From NCBI GenBank assembly GCA_965153355.1, contig OZ231126.1:104408001-104472000 (forward strand): 64,000 bases of DNA, in the 5' to 3' direction. The notes below the pieces were generated by a model. That model ran no database searches. It was given only the letters and a program-made list of their open reading frames with translations, and was not told where the DNA came from. This document shows, in pieces, positions 10,498 through 21,300 of the stretch; position 1 is the stretch's first letter; every line of letters begins with the position of its first letter. A program made the position numbers and the translations under genes. The DNA is from Flaccisagitta enflata. Its lineage: Eukaryota; Chaetognatha; Sagittoidea; Aphragmophora.

Positions 10498-10800
10498 CTT
10501 GATTCCGGCAGTGGGGCTGAGATTTAAGAGGTGGATCTAGGATCCGGGCCTCTGGGCTGGGTTTTGGGCCTCATGGCTGAGATTTAGGCCTATCCCCTTA
10601 TGTGAAATGATAAGTCATTGACCTCTTTGAAGCTGTTGCCAAGAAAGGCATTATGTGGTCAGTGATACTCGTTGCCCTGCGTTGCATGATTGTAAATTAG
10701 AGTGAGAGGAAGCAGGATAGCGGCCACAAAGGGAAGGAAGTCCTGAAGAACACAAGGGGACTTTTGTTTGTCCATCCATCCATCTGTCTGTCCATCCGTC
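10498..10800. repeat. Degenerate GC-hairpin repeat pieces
   Basis: 10498-10640 resembles the GGGCTGAGATTTAGGCCT minisatellite plus a decayed 3' end (GACCTCTTTGAAGCTGTTGCC). 10650-10800 resembles the family's left end (TGGTCAGTGATACTCGTTGCCC) and has a homologous stretch at 15695-15860 next to the duplicated lectin cassette. Confidence 0.55.
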
Positions 10801-10879
10801 TGCCCCCCAGGCCTTACCAGGCCTGAAATCTGCCCTCTTATTCAAAGGGTCGGATCTTAAATCAAAAACATTCCAATAC

Positions 10880-11833
10880 CTCCATTTGTAGCTGATGGTG
10901 ATGATCCTATTGTTGTTGGTGGTAATCTTTTTGTTGTTGTCTTAGATGGTTCCTTTGATGTTGATGATGGTGATGATCCTATTGTTGTTGGTGGTAATCT
11001 GGTTGTTGTTGTCTTAGATTGTTCCTTTGATGTTGATGATGGTGATGATCTTTTTGATGTTGGTAGTGATCTTGTTGTCTTAGATGGTTCCTTTGATATT
11101 ATTGATGATGATGATGATCTTATTGTTGTTGGTGGTGATCTTGTTGATGTTGTTGTCTTAGAGGGTTCCTTTGATGTTGATGATGGTGATGATCTTTTTG
11201 TCGTTGGTGGTGATCTTGTTGTTGTTGTTGTCTTAGATGGTTCCTTTGATGTGGATGATGGTGATGATCTTATTGTTGTTGATGGTGATCTTGTTGTTGT
11301 TGTTGTTGTCATTGGAGGTGCCTTTGATGTTGATGATGGTAATGATCTTTCTGTCATTGGTGGTGATCTTATTGTTGTTTTTGTCTTAGATGGTGCCTTG
11401 GATGTTGATGATGATGATGATGATGTTTTTGTTGTTGGTGGTGATCTTGTTGTTGTTGTCTTTGATGGTTCCTTTGATGTTGATGATAATGATGATGATG
11501 TTATTGTTGATGGTGGTGATCTCGTTGTTGTATTATTAGATGGTTCTTTTGATGTTGATGATGGTGATGATCTTGTTGTTGTTGGTGGTGATCCTGTTAC
11601 TGTCGTCTTTGATGGTTCCTTTGATGTTGATGATGGTGATGATCTTATTTTTGTTGGTGGGGATCTTGTTGTTGTTGTCTTGGATGGTTCCTTTGATGTT
11701 GATGAAGGTGTTGATGTTATTTTCATTGGTGGTGTGTTGGTTTTTGATGTTACTGACATTGTGGAGGCAGTCGATGGTGATGTTGTCTTATTTGACATGG
11801 TAGATACAAAAGTTGTTGGTATAGTAGACAAAT
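10880..11833 (-). CDS. Ser/Thr/Pro-rich mucin-like stalk exon (lectin gene A)
   Basis: 954 nt (318 codons), phase 1 to phase 1. The acceptor (TATACATTACAG before 11833) and donor (GGAG|GTATTG at 10880) are both conserved in the duplicate at 15907-16560. It encodes about a dozen diverged copies of a roughly 25-residue unit of the form SSPSSTSKEPSKTTTTRSPPTT, a dense O-glycosylation-type stalk. The DNA is a GTTGATGATGGTGATGATCTT minisatellite on the plus strand, which also reads open there (Asp/Val-rich) but with no supporting context. The exon connects a C-type lectin domain exon to an EGF exon. Confidence 0.8.
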
Positions 11834-12176
11834 CTGTAATGTATATAGAGAGAAAATTACTGTTTACAGAAAAGAAGGTGATGTTATTGTTTGTCATGTT
11901 GCTTGTTTTGTTGCTTGTTCTGATGTTTCTTTGTAGTGTAGCTTTGTTGTTGTTGTTTTCAATGTCATTGTACTAGGAATCAACCCTGTGTAACCCAAAG
12001 CTACTCCAAGTTACTCCAAGTAACCCCGACATCTTGCGATTCAACCTCATCACAGATTACCCAGGACATGCGGTCAATTTCATCGCGTTTGGTTTTCAGT
12101 ATATTTTGATAAGCTGATTGAGCCCCCCCAAAAAAAGGTGAAATTCAAAATATATGTTTTGAAAATTCACTTATAC

Positions 12177-12536
12177 CTGGTATATATTGACACAACAATG
12201 GAATTTTGTGATGGCATGGCAAGTCATTCCACAGCCCATTGTCCCTTTGCGCGGCGCAGTCTTCCCTCTTTCCATAATCATTTGGTTCTCCCAGTGCCCA
12301 ATTCAAATATGGCAAATCTTCTTTCATTGGCGACTGCCAATGGTTTTCTTCATATTGATCAGTAGCTCCAATCCAACCTCTTTTCATGAATGCTGTCACC
12401 ACAGATTGAGTGATTGAGTCCCAAACGATAGCCAAATGACCACCTTCAGTTTGACACATCCTTTGTGCGTCATTCCAGGTTTTGCCGCCTTTGTAATACT
12501 TGTAGTAATAACCATCAATGCCTTTTTTATAGCCGA
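12177..12536 (-). CDS. C-type lectin domain exon (gene A)
   Basis: One 360-nt exon encodes a whole C-type lectin-like domain: acceptor TTTCATCTGCAG, donor CCAG|GTATAAG, phase 1 at both ends. It has four conserved cysteines (MCQ, EDC, LPC, LLCQ), the WIGATDQ core, the EPN triplet of mannose-type calcium/sugar sites and a WND motif. So a calcium-dependent sugar-binding fold is predicted, secreted or on the cell surface. The frame also stays open upstream to an ATG at about 12573 giving a short hydrophobic leader, but the conserved acceptor (also present in copy B) argues that translation comes from an upstream exon. Downstream it splices to the stalk exon 344 bp away. Confidence 0.85.
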
Positions 12537-12793
12537 CTGCAGATGAAACACAGACAACACTTATGAATGACATTATATATTCGTCAATATAATCAGGCCT
12601 GAAAATCGTTTTTCTGTCAGGCACGCAGCTTTTGCTAGCTGCTGCCCGGTGTGCACGCTCTTGTGTCACTTATATTTTTTTGATCTCTCATGCTCACAAA
12701 AAAAAAAAAAAAAATGCAAAATGAGCATTCTCAGCCATCTTTTTACCTTCTCGCTTTCAATCCTTCAACCAATCACTCACTCATTTATTCTTT

Positions 12794-12868
12794 CCTTCTT
12801 TCATTCATTCATCCATTCATTCATTCATTCATTCATTGAGTCATTCATTCATTGGTTCATTCTTTCTT
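12794..12868. repeat. ATTC tetranucleotide array
   Basis: Imperfect (CATT)n from about 12794 to 12868. A poly-A run (12698-12714) lies upstream. Confidence 0.9.
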
Positions 12869-13114
12869 AGATCACGAGGCACAAGTGATGCATGATACGT
12901 GAACTTGGCCTTTTTCTTTTTCTTTTCCTTGACACATTTAAAAGTATGACACTGAAATTTCACCCTCTTTTCAACTGAGAAGAAAAGGCCAATATGTGTG
13001 TCTGACCGAGTAAGGATGTATAAATGAACGTTTTTGATGAATGAACATTTTTAATGAATGCTTACTACGTCCCATGAAGCGCCCCAAACTTCAACACTGA
13101 CTCTCACCAATCTT

Positions 13115-13718
13115 AACAATGGCAAAAATAAAAATTAGACGCTCAATATTTCTCAATAACTTGTAAACCACTTATGCTTTTTGCTTAAAATCCATGAGCA
13201 TATAAAAGAGCTTTGAAAACTCTACAAAATTAGACCAAGCAGAGATTTTTAGCTCAATTCGTTTAGAAATGACATAAGATTGAAGTTCAGTACTCAAATT
13301 CCTGATTGCCAAATACAGCAGATTTCAGCGCCGGAAATTATGGCATTATTTGTCTTACATATTCTGTAAAACGCGAAAATGAAATAAATGATAGGAAATC
13401 AAAGGTAAAAATGAAGTATTTTTAATTCTCTACAAGATGGAACCAAGCAGAATTCATGATTTTGCTTCGTTTACAAGCTATATCAATACAAAGTTGGTTA
13501 CTTTAAAAAAGATGGAAGCAAGATTTGAGATTTTTGAGTGGATATCTTTAAATTGTCATAACTTCCAAAGTTTTTATGCTAGAATGATCGGAAGGAGCTC
13601 AAAAGAAAGATTTTTTGAAGCTCTTTAAAACCGTCATGGATTAAAAGGTTCTAGCGTTTTTTATTACGATGCAATCAACAGTCAAAATATCGCGTCTAGT
13701 TTTTTTTTTGCCATTGTT
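13115..13718. mobile_element. Nested ~600-bp TIR element inside the foldback's left arm
   Basis: Ends AACAATGGCAAAAA...TAGACGC (13115-13145) and GCGTCTAG...TTGCCATTGTT (13691-13718) are inverted repeats of about 30 bp. The uninterrupted partner arm (about 14955-14976) shows the sequence without it. Interior is AT-rich without a convincing gene. Confidence 0.75.
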
Positions 13719-13841
13719 TCCATGGTTGAGGCTTGATAAAAAAATATCCTATGCAAAATTTCAGGCCTCTGGAACTGCAGAAACCTTTGTTAGGGTGGTT
13801 ACCAATAAAGGCGGCTAATCGCCGCAGGAAAAAAGTCGTAA

Positions 13842-13950
<109 letters not shown>

Positions 13951-13989
13951 GAGAAAGAGACAGAGAGAGACAGACAGACAGACGACGGA

Positions 13990-14500
13990 CAAACAGACAG
14001 ATGATGGACAAACAGACAGACAGACAGACAAACAGATAGTCAGACAGACAGACAGAGAATGAGACAGAGAGAGAGAGAGACAGAAAGAGAATGCTTGTTT
14101 TTCCACTTTCGACTTGATCACCATGGACCAACACACCAACGGATGGACTGACAGACAGATGGACAAAGCCTCTTATAGATTCCACGATTAAAAGAGTGAG
14201 AGACTTTGATGCCAGCATGCACAATCATCATCTGGGACAATTTGACAATTTGACAGACAGACAGACAGGCAGACAGACAGACAGACAGACAGATAGACAG
14301 ACAGACAGAGAATGAGACAGAGAGAGAGAGAGAGACAGAAAGAGAATGCTTGTTTTTCCACTTTTGACTTGATCACTATGGACCAACACACAAACGGATG
14401 GACTGACAGACAGATGGACAAAGCCTCTTATAGATTCCACGATTAAAAGAGTCAGAGACTTTGATGCCAGCATGCACAATCATCATCTGGGACAATTTAA
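13990..14500. repeat. 255-bp tandem duplication with GACA arrays
   Basis: The segment containing ATGCTTGTTTTTCCACTT at 14091 recurs at 14346 (255-bp period), including GATTCCACGATTAAAAGAGT and CATCATCTGGGACAATTT. The copies differ by a few substitutions and in GACA repeat length, so the duplication is recent. Confidence 0.9.
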
Positions 14501-15021
14501 AGTTCAAATAAACTTCAATAACTTAATTGCTCATTTTTGGGAAAAATGCGAAAAATGCGAAAAAATAAAAAAAGATTCAGAAAATCATAGCTCCAAAATG
14601 GTCGATCGCACAGAATGCTGCTTGGCGTCATCTGAAAGAGGAGATTAAGCTCTTTTTTAGCTATTAATTTCATGCGTAGTCCCATTCAGCCCCCAAAATT
14701 TGTCAACTTCCGCAAAAGACTCATGAGAAAAAGGGAAAATCGATTTCCGCCGTAGGTCTCAAAAAGCCGAAGGTATTCTTCGACTTTTTTCCAAATGAAG
14801 TTTCCATAGAAATCTATGGAAGAGACAAAATTTGCATAATAGAAATATTGATTCCAATGCTAATTCAATACAAACTTCAATCTCACCCTAGAAAAGGTTC
14901 CTGCTATCTCAGAGGCCCAAAAATTTGCATGGAATATTTCTTTACCAAGCCTCAACTGTGGTGAGATTGGTGAGAGCTATAGTCGAAGTTTGGGGCGCTT
15001 CACGGGACGTAATGCTTACAT

Positions 15022-15145
15022 GAAAGTGAATGAAGGTGAATGAAGGTGAATGAAGGAGAATGAAAAGGGATGAAATTGAATGAAGGTGAGTGAAAGAGAA
15101 TGAAAGTGAATGAAATTGAACGAAAGTGAGTGTAAGTGAGAAGGT
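15022..15145. repeat. TGAATGAAGG minisatellite
   Basis: Units of TGAATGAAGG and variants, followed by a GACAGACC-type run (15205-15240) as in the MITE family described at 61848. Confidence 0.8.
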
Positions 15146-15352
15146 TACAAGAATAAAGATTGACGCCAGGATTGGCAGTTTTGCGCGATTTTGACATTTG
15201 CGCGATAGACTGACAGACCTACTGACCAACCGACTAAGGGACAGGCATGACTCCTTGTACACTCATGAAAATGAAAAAAAATTTAGCATTTTCTTAACAA
15301 TGCATCAAAACGCTCCAAAATTAAGCACATGTAGTTATTTTACTTGTAGCTA

Positions 15353-15524
15353 CAGTTAAACCCCGCTCTAACGGATTTCAGGGGACCAACAGTTTTCTTC
15401 TGTTATAGGCGGACTTCTGTTATTGCCAATAAAAGAAATAAAAGAAATTAAAGGTACTATAAATTTGTGTCTGTTATAGGCCGAATTCCGTTGGTGGCGG
15501 GTCTGTTAGAGCGGGGTTCAACTG
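15353..15524. mobile_element. pogo/Tigger-type MITE (172 bp)
   Basis: Terminal inverted repeats of about 24 bp (left begins CAGTTAAACCCCGCTCTAAC; right end is its complement with two mismatches), flanked by TA dinucleotides at 15351-15352 and 15525-15526. TA target duplication and CAGTTRAACC termini are typical of pogo/Tigger-family elements. Non-autonomous: no ORF. Confidence 0.85.
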
Positions 15525-15694
15525 TATCTCTATCTCTTTTGAAGGATTCAGAAGTATGGTAAAACTACCTTTTTTTCCAAAATTTTGGCGGGCGTGCCCG
15601 GCGTGCAGGCTCAGAGAAATACTAACTTCAGGCCTGAATATAATGACAGTTGCGAACTACAACCCACCACAATCTCACCAACAGGTCGCCCAAG

Positions 15695-15860
15695 GGCAAT
15701 ATGTGGTCAGCGATACCCATTGCCCTGGTTTGCATGATTGTGAGAGTTAGAGGAAGCAGGGCAGCGGCCCTAAAGGGAATCAAGTCCTGTAGAACTCTGG
15801 GAGACTTTTGTTTCTCCATCCATCTGTCTGTCCATCCATCCGTCTGCCCCCCAGGCCTTG
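15695..15860. repeat. Left-end copy of the GC-hairpin repeat family
   Basis: TGGTCAGCGATACCCATTGCCC and GGGCAGCGGCCCTAAAGGG match the left part of 18891-19402, and the stretch aligns with 10650-10800, so it was duplicated together with the lectin cassette. Confidence 0.6.
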
Positions 15861-15906
15861 AAAAGAATTCAAATGGTCGGATCCTAAATCAAAAACATTT
15901 CAATAC

Positions 15907-16560
15907 CTCCATTTGTAGCTGATGGTGATGATCCTATTGTTGTTGGTGGTAATCTTGTTGTTGTTGTCTTAGATGGTTCCTTTGATATTGATAATGATGA
16001 TGTTCCTATTGTCGTTGGTGGTAATCTTGTTGTTGTTGTCTTAGATGGTTCCTTTGATGTTGATGATGCTGATGATCTTTCTGTTGTTGGTAGTGATCTT
16101 GTTGTTGTAGTCTTAGATGGTGCCTTTGATGTTGATAATGGTGACGATCTTTTTGTCGCTGGTGGTGATCTTGTTATTGTTGTTGTTGTCTTTGATGGTT
16201 CCTTTGATATTGATGATGGTGATAATGTTATTGTTGATGGTGGTGATCTTGTTGTTGTATTCTTAGATGGTTCTTTTGATGTTGTGGATGGTGATGATCT
16301 TATTGTCGTTGGTGGTGGTCCTGTTGCTGTCGTCTTTGATGGTTCCTTTGATGTTGAGGATGATTATGATCTTATTGTCGTTGGTGGTGATCTTGTTGTT
16401 GTTGTCTTGGATGGGTCCTTTGATGTTGATGAAGGTGATGATGTTATTTTCATTGGTGGTGTGTTGGTTTTTGATGATGCTGACATTGTTGATGCAGTCG
16501 ATGGTGATGTTGTCTTAGATGACATGGTAGATACAAAAGTTGTTGGTATAGTAGACAAAT
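15907..16560 (-). pseudogene. Stalk exon of lectin cassette B, with premature stop
   Basis: Homologous to 10880-11833 with the same acceptor (ACCATACAG) and donor (GGAG|GTATTG). Length 654 nt (218 codons) is a multiple of three, so indels have been codon-sized, but an in-frame TAA at 16364-16366 interrupts the repeat peptide after about 65 codons; the frame is open again beyond it where I checked. Either the cassette is dead, the product is truncated, or the exon is skipped. Ser/Thr/Pro-rich mucin-like repeats as in copy A, fewer units. Confidence 0.75.
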
Positions 16561-16893
16561 CTGTATGGTACATAGAGAGAAAATTACTGTTTACTGTAAA
16601 CAGAAAAGAAGGTGATGTTATTGTTTGTCATGTTGCTAGTTTTGTTGCTTGTCCTGATGGTTCTTTGTAGTGTAGCTCTGTTGTGGTTATTATCAGTGTC
16701 ATTGTACTAAAAACAACCCTGTGTAACCCAAAGCTACCCCGAGTAACTCAAAGCAGCTTTGAGATTCAATCTCATCGCAGATTACCCAGGACATGTGGTC
16801 AATTTCATTGCATTTGGTTTTCAGTTTATTTTGATAAGCAGATTGCGCCAAAAAAAAGGTGAAATTCAAAAAAAATGTTTTGAATAATCATAC

Positions 16894-17253
16894 CTGGTAT
16901 ATATTGACATAAGAATGTTTTTTTGTGATGGCATGGATAGTCGTCCCACTGCCCCTTGTCTCTTAGCGCGGCGCAGTCTTCCCCCTTTCCATAATCATTG
17001 GGTTCTCCTGGTGCCCAATTTGAATATGGCAAATCTTCTTTCATTGGCGTCTGCCAACGTGTTTCTTCATATTGATCAGTAGCTCCAATCCAACCTCTTT
17101 TCATAAATGCCTTCACCACAGATTGTGTGGTCGAGTCCCAAACAATCGCCAAATGACCACCTTCGGTTTGACATGTCTTCTGTGCGTCATTCCAGGTTTT
17201 GCCGCCTTCGTGATACTTGTAGTTATAACCATCAATGCCTTTTTTATAGCCGA
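16894..17253 (-). CDS. C-type lectin domain exon (copy B)
   Basis: 360 nt, the same length, splice sites and phase as copy A at 12177-12536. Four cysteines, WIGATDQ and EPN are retained; the WND motif reads WDD, a conservative change in a calcium-coordinating motif. The coding sequence is intact. Homology to copy A stops at the acceptor: upstream sequence is unrelated and contains a 19-bp direct repeat ending TTTATGTAC. Because all exons in this locus are phase 1-1, B and A could be alternative or tandem cassettes of one gene, or two genes. The downstream stalk exon is broken. Confidence 0.8.
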
Positions 17254-17381
17254 CTGCAATATTTATGTACAACTGCAATATTTATGTACGACATAACATA
17301 CTTGTCAATGAAATGACGGTAGCAAACTACAACGCACCACAATCTTGCCATGATTACACACTCGCAATTCAATCCTCCACT

Positions 17382-17885
17382 TTGTATGATAGGTGGAACA
17401 ACATCCCTCACTATACCCAAACTAAAATAACTGGAAGAGGGCCTTGTGAGCCCTCACTGACTAGTTACTACGCGCATTACTCCTAGTTTTCCATGAAACT
17501 TAATATAAATTACAAGGCAAGGTACTACTTTATTCTGTGTTATGCAACAAGGTTGTTTCATGCTAAATTAGATCTAAGAAAATGATGCCATTCTGCCTCT
17601 AAAAATGCATGCATGTTCTGAAAAAATATTCATAGAGCTTTTGAGCTTTGGTTTTTTGTGTGAAAATTTCATTAATATGAGCGAAATAGTTTGGCTTTAG
17701 CATAAGGATGAAGTAAAATGAATTTTCACAGCTTAATTCAAATTAACCTGTGCAGGTTAGTTTTGCTAGATGGAAAACTAGGAGTGATGCGCATAGTAAT
17801 TAGTCAGTGAGGGCTCACGGGGCCCTCTTCCATATTTTTCAGTTTGGGTGTAGTGAGGGATATTGTTCCACTTGTCATACTACTC
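17382..17885. mobile_element. TIR element with ~115-bp inverted ends
   Basis: 17382-17494 is inverted relative to 17770-17885 (TATGATAGGTGGAACAA versus its complement near 17865-17880; GAGCCCTCACTGACTAGT versus ACTAGTCAGTGAGGGCTC-like sequence). A third, direct copy of the right arm stands alone at 18074-18202. No transposase ORF. Confidence 0.8.
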
Positions 17886-18073
17886 AGTACCTTGGATAAG
17901 AATGACCAGTGGTCGCATCAAGCTTAACCTCAAGTCTATCCTTCAAGGGTATGGTTTCTTTACAATGTTACCCTCGGGTGATTTGTTGAATTTTGGTAAT
18001 GAAGGTAACAATCATCAGCTCTTATCTATTTTGGTGAGCATAAGTCTTTTGGATTAGACTCAGAATGGATGTT

Positions 18074-18202
18074 TGCAGGTTAGTTTTGCTAGATGGAAAA
18101 CTAAAATTGATGCGCGTAGTATCTAGTCAGTGAGGGCTCACGGGGCCCTCTTCCATATTTTTCAGGTTGGGTGTAGTGAGGGATATTGTTCCACCTATCA
18201 TA
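18074..18202. repeat. Solo arm of the 17382 TIR element
   Basis: Near-identical to 17755-17880 (GCAGGTTAGTTTTGCTAGAT through the TTGTTCCAC terminus). Either a second partial insertion or a local duplication. Confidence 0.8.
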
Positions 18203-18309
18203 AATCCTGAAGCAACCCCAAGTAACCACAAGCAACCGTAAACATCCTTTTGGGTTTGATCTCCCTGTTTTGTGCCAAAGATTATTTGCTGTACCAACAA
18301 ATGGGTAAA

Positions 18310-21300
18310 TGTGATTTGGCAGTACCCCTGGTCTCCAGTACCCCCTTGTAAAAATAATGGGAAAAAGTGGGGATATATCTTGGCAGTACCCTCAGCAGTA
18401 CCCCAGTCTTCTCTTTGGGGAATGATCCTAGCAGTACCCCCTTAAATCTGGCAGTACCCCATGTTATAATGGGGAACTATCCTGGCAATACCTCCTCAAC
18501 TTGGCAGTACCTTTTTATACATTAGGGAACGATCCCAGCAGTACCTAGTCTGTTTGGCAGTACCCCTTTAGAATACATGGGGAATCAAACCAGCAGTTCC
18601 CTTATAAATCTGGCAGTACCCTTCTCATTTTGCATGAACAACCAAAAACAGTCAGTGTACAAAATGATAATGTTCATTAAGTGCATCAATAAGAAGAGAG
18701 GTTTCAAAGTGTTCAAATAGGTAGGGAACTACCCCAGCAGTACCCCCTTCAATCTGGCAGTACCCTTTAACAACATAAGAGTGGAGCTTTGAAAACCTGA
18801 ATACAAAGTCAGGGAACTATCCCAGCAGTACCCCCTTCAATCTGGCAGTACCCCCTCCAAACTTTAGATTGAAGGCTTAAAATACTGATTAATAGTCGCA
18901 AAAGCGTCAGATGGTCAGCGGTACCCGTTGCCCCTATGTGAGTGTATGTGGGTGTGTGGTGGTAAGAGGGGCAGCGGCCCCGAAGGGGCCGATGACCTAT
19001 GCTGTTTTTATTTGAGCTTCAAGGCTGGAATTAGGGCCTGGAGGCTGGGATATGAGCCTCAAGACCAGAATTTGGGCCTTGAGACCAGGATTTGGGCCTC
19101 AAGACCAGGAATTGGGCCTCAAGGCTGGGATTTGAGCCTGGGGGCTGGGATTTGAGCCTCCAGGCTGGGATTTGAGCCTCCAGGCTGTGATTTGAGCCTC
19201 CAGGCTGGGATTTGAGCCTCCAGACTGGGATTTGAGCATTAAGGCTGGCATTTGAGCTTCGAGGCTGGGATTTGGGCCTCAAGACTAGGATTTGGGCCTC
19301 GAGGGGGGGGGGGACGGAGAAGAAGAAGGAGGAGGAGGAGGAGGAGAAAGTTTCCCATATGTGTGAAAGCATAGGTCATCGGCCCCTTCGGGGCCGCTGC
19401 CCAAAAAGTAGGGGAACTATCCCAACAGTACCCCCTTCAATCTGGCAGTACCCCATCTAAACTTAGATTGAAGGCTTGAAAAACTGATTAAAAAGTTGGG
19501 GAACTATCTCAGCAGTACCCCCTTCAATCTGGCAGTACCCCCTTCAAACACGAGATTGAAGGCTTGAAAAACTGAATAAAAAGTTGGGGAACGATCCCAG
19601 CAGTACCCCCTTCAATCTGGCAGTACCCCTTATCAACATAAGAGTGGAGCTATAAAAACCTGATTACAAAGTTGGGGAACTATCCCAGCAGTACCCCCTT
19701 CAATCTGGCAGTACCCCCTCCAAACTTTAGATTGAAGGCTTGAAAAACTGATTAAAAAGTTGGGAAACTATCCCAGCAGTACCCCCTTTAATCTGGCAGT
19801 ACCCCATCTAAACTTAGATTGAAGGCTTGAAAAACTGATTAAAAAGTTGGGGAACTATCTCAGCAGTATTCCCTTCAATCTGGCAGTACCCCCTTCAAAC
19901 ACGAGATTGAAGTCTTGAAAAACTGATTAAAAAGCTGGGGAACTATCCCAGCAGTACCCCCTTCAATCTGGCAGTACCCCCTTCAAATGTAAGAGTTTAG
20001 GCACATAAAGCTAATTAATATGTTGGGGAACTATCCCAGCAGTACCCCCTTCAATCTGGCAGTACCCCCTTAAAACATTTGCTTGAAGGTATAAAAACCT
20101 GATTACAAATTTGGGGAACTATCCTAGCAGTACCCCCTTCAATCTGGCAGTACCCCCTTCTAATGTAAGAGTTGAGGCATATAAAGCTGGTTAATATGTT
20201 GGGGAACTATCCCAGCAGTACCCCTTCAATCTGGCAGTACTTCTTATCAATAAGAAGAGCTATAAAAACCTGAATACAAAGGGAACTATCCCAGCACCCC
20301 CTTCAATCTGGCAGTATTCTCCAAACTTTAGATTGAAGGCTTGAAAACTTAATAAAAAGTTGGGGAACTATCCCAGCAGTACCCCCTTGAATCTGGCAGT
20401 ACCCCTTATCAACATAAGAAGAGAGCTATAAAAACCTGAATACAAAGTTGGGGAACTATCCCAGCAGTACCCCTTCAATCTGGCAGTACCCCCTCCAAAC
20501 TTTAGATTGAACTGATTAAAAACTGATTAAAAAGGGGAAACTATCCAGCAGTACCCTCAATCTGGCAGCATTTCATCCAAACTTAGACTGAAGGCTGGAA
20601 AACTGATTAAAAAGTTGGGGAACTATCTCAGCAGTACCCCCTTCAATCTGGCAGTACCCCCTCCAAACTTTAGATTGAAGTCTTGAGAAACTGATTAAAA
20701 AGTTGGGAAACTATCCCAGCAGTACCCCCTTCAATCTGGCAGTACCCCATCCAAACTTAGATTGAAGGCTTGAAAAACTGATTAAAAAGTTGGGGAACTA
20801 TCTCAGCAGTACCCCCTTCAATCTGGCAGTACCCCCTTCAAACACGAGATTGAAGTCTTGAAAAACTGATTAAAAAGCTGGGGAACTATCCCAGCAGTAC
20901 CCCCTTCAATCTGGCAGTACCCCTTATCAACATAAGAGTGGAGCTATAAAAACCTGATTACAAAGTTGGGGAACTATCCCAGCAGTACCCTCTTCAATCT
21001 GGCAGTACCCCCTTCAAATGTAAGAGTTTAGGCACATAAAGCTGATTAATATGTTGGGGAACTATCCCAGCAGTACCCCCTTCAATCTGGCAGTACCCCC
21101 TTAAAACATTTGCTTGAAGGTATAAAAACCTGATTACAAATTTGGGGAACTATCCTAGCAGTACCCCCTTCAATCTGGCAGTACCCCCTTCTAATGTAAG
21201 AGTTGAGGCATATAAAGCTGGTTAATATGTTGAGGAACTATCCCAGCAGTACCCCCTTCAATCTGGCAGTACCTCTTATCAACATAAGAAGAGAGCTATA

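Noticed and set aside
11251-11976. Plus-strand Asp/Val-rich frame of 241 codons
   Set aside because: It is the antisense of the Ser/Thr/Pro-rich stalk exon; the minisatellite has few stops on either strand and the minus strand has splice sites and domain context.
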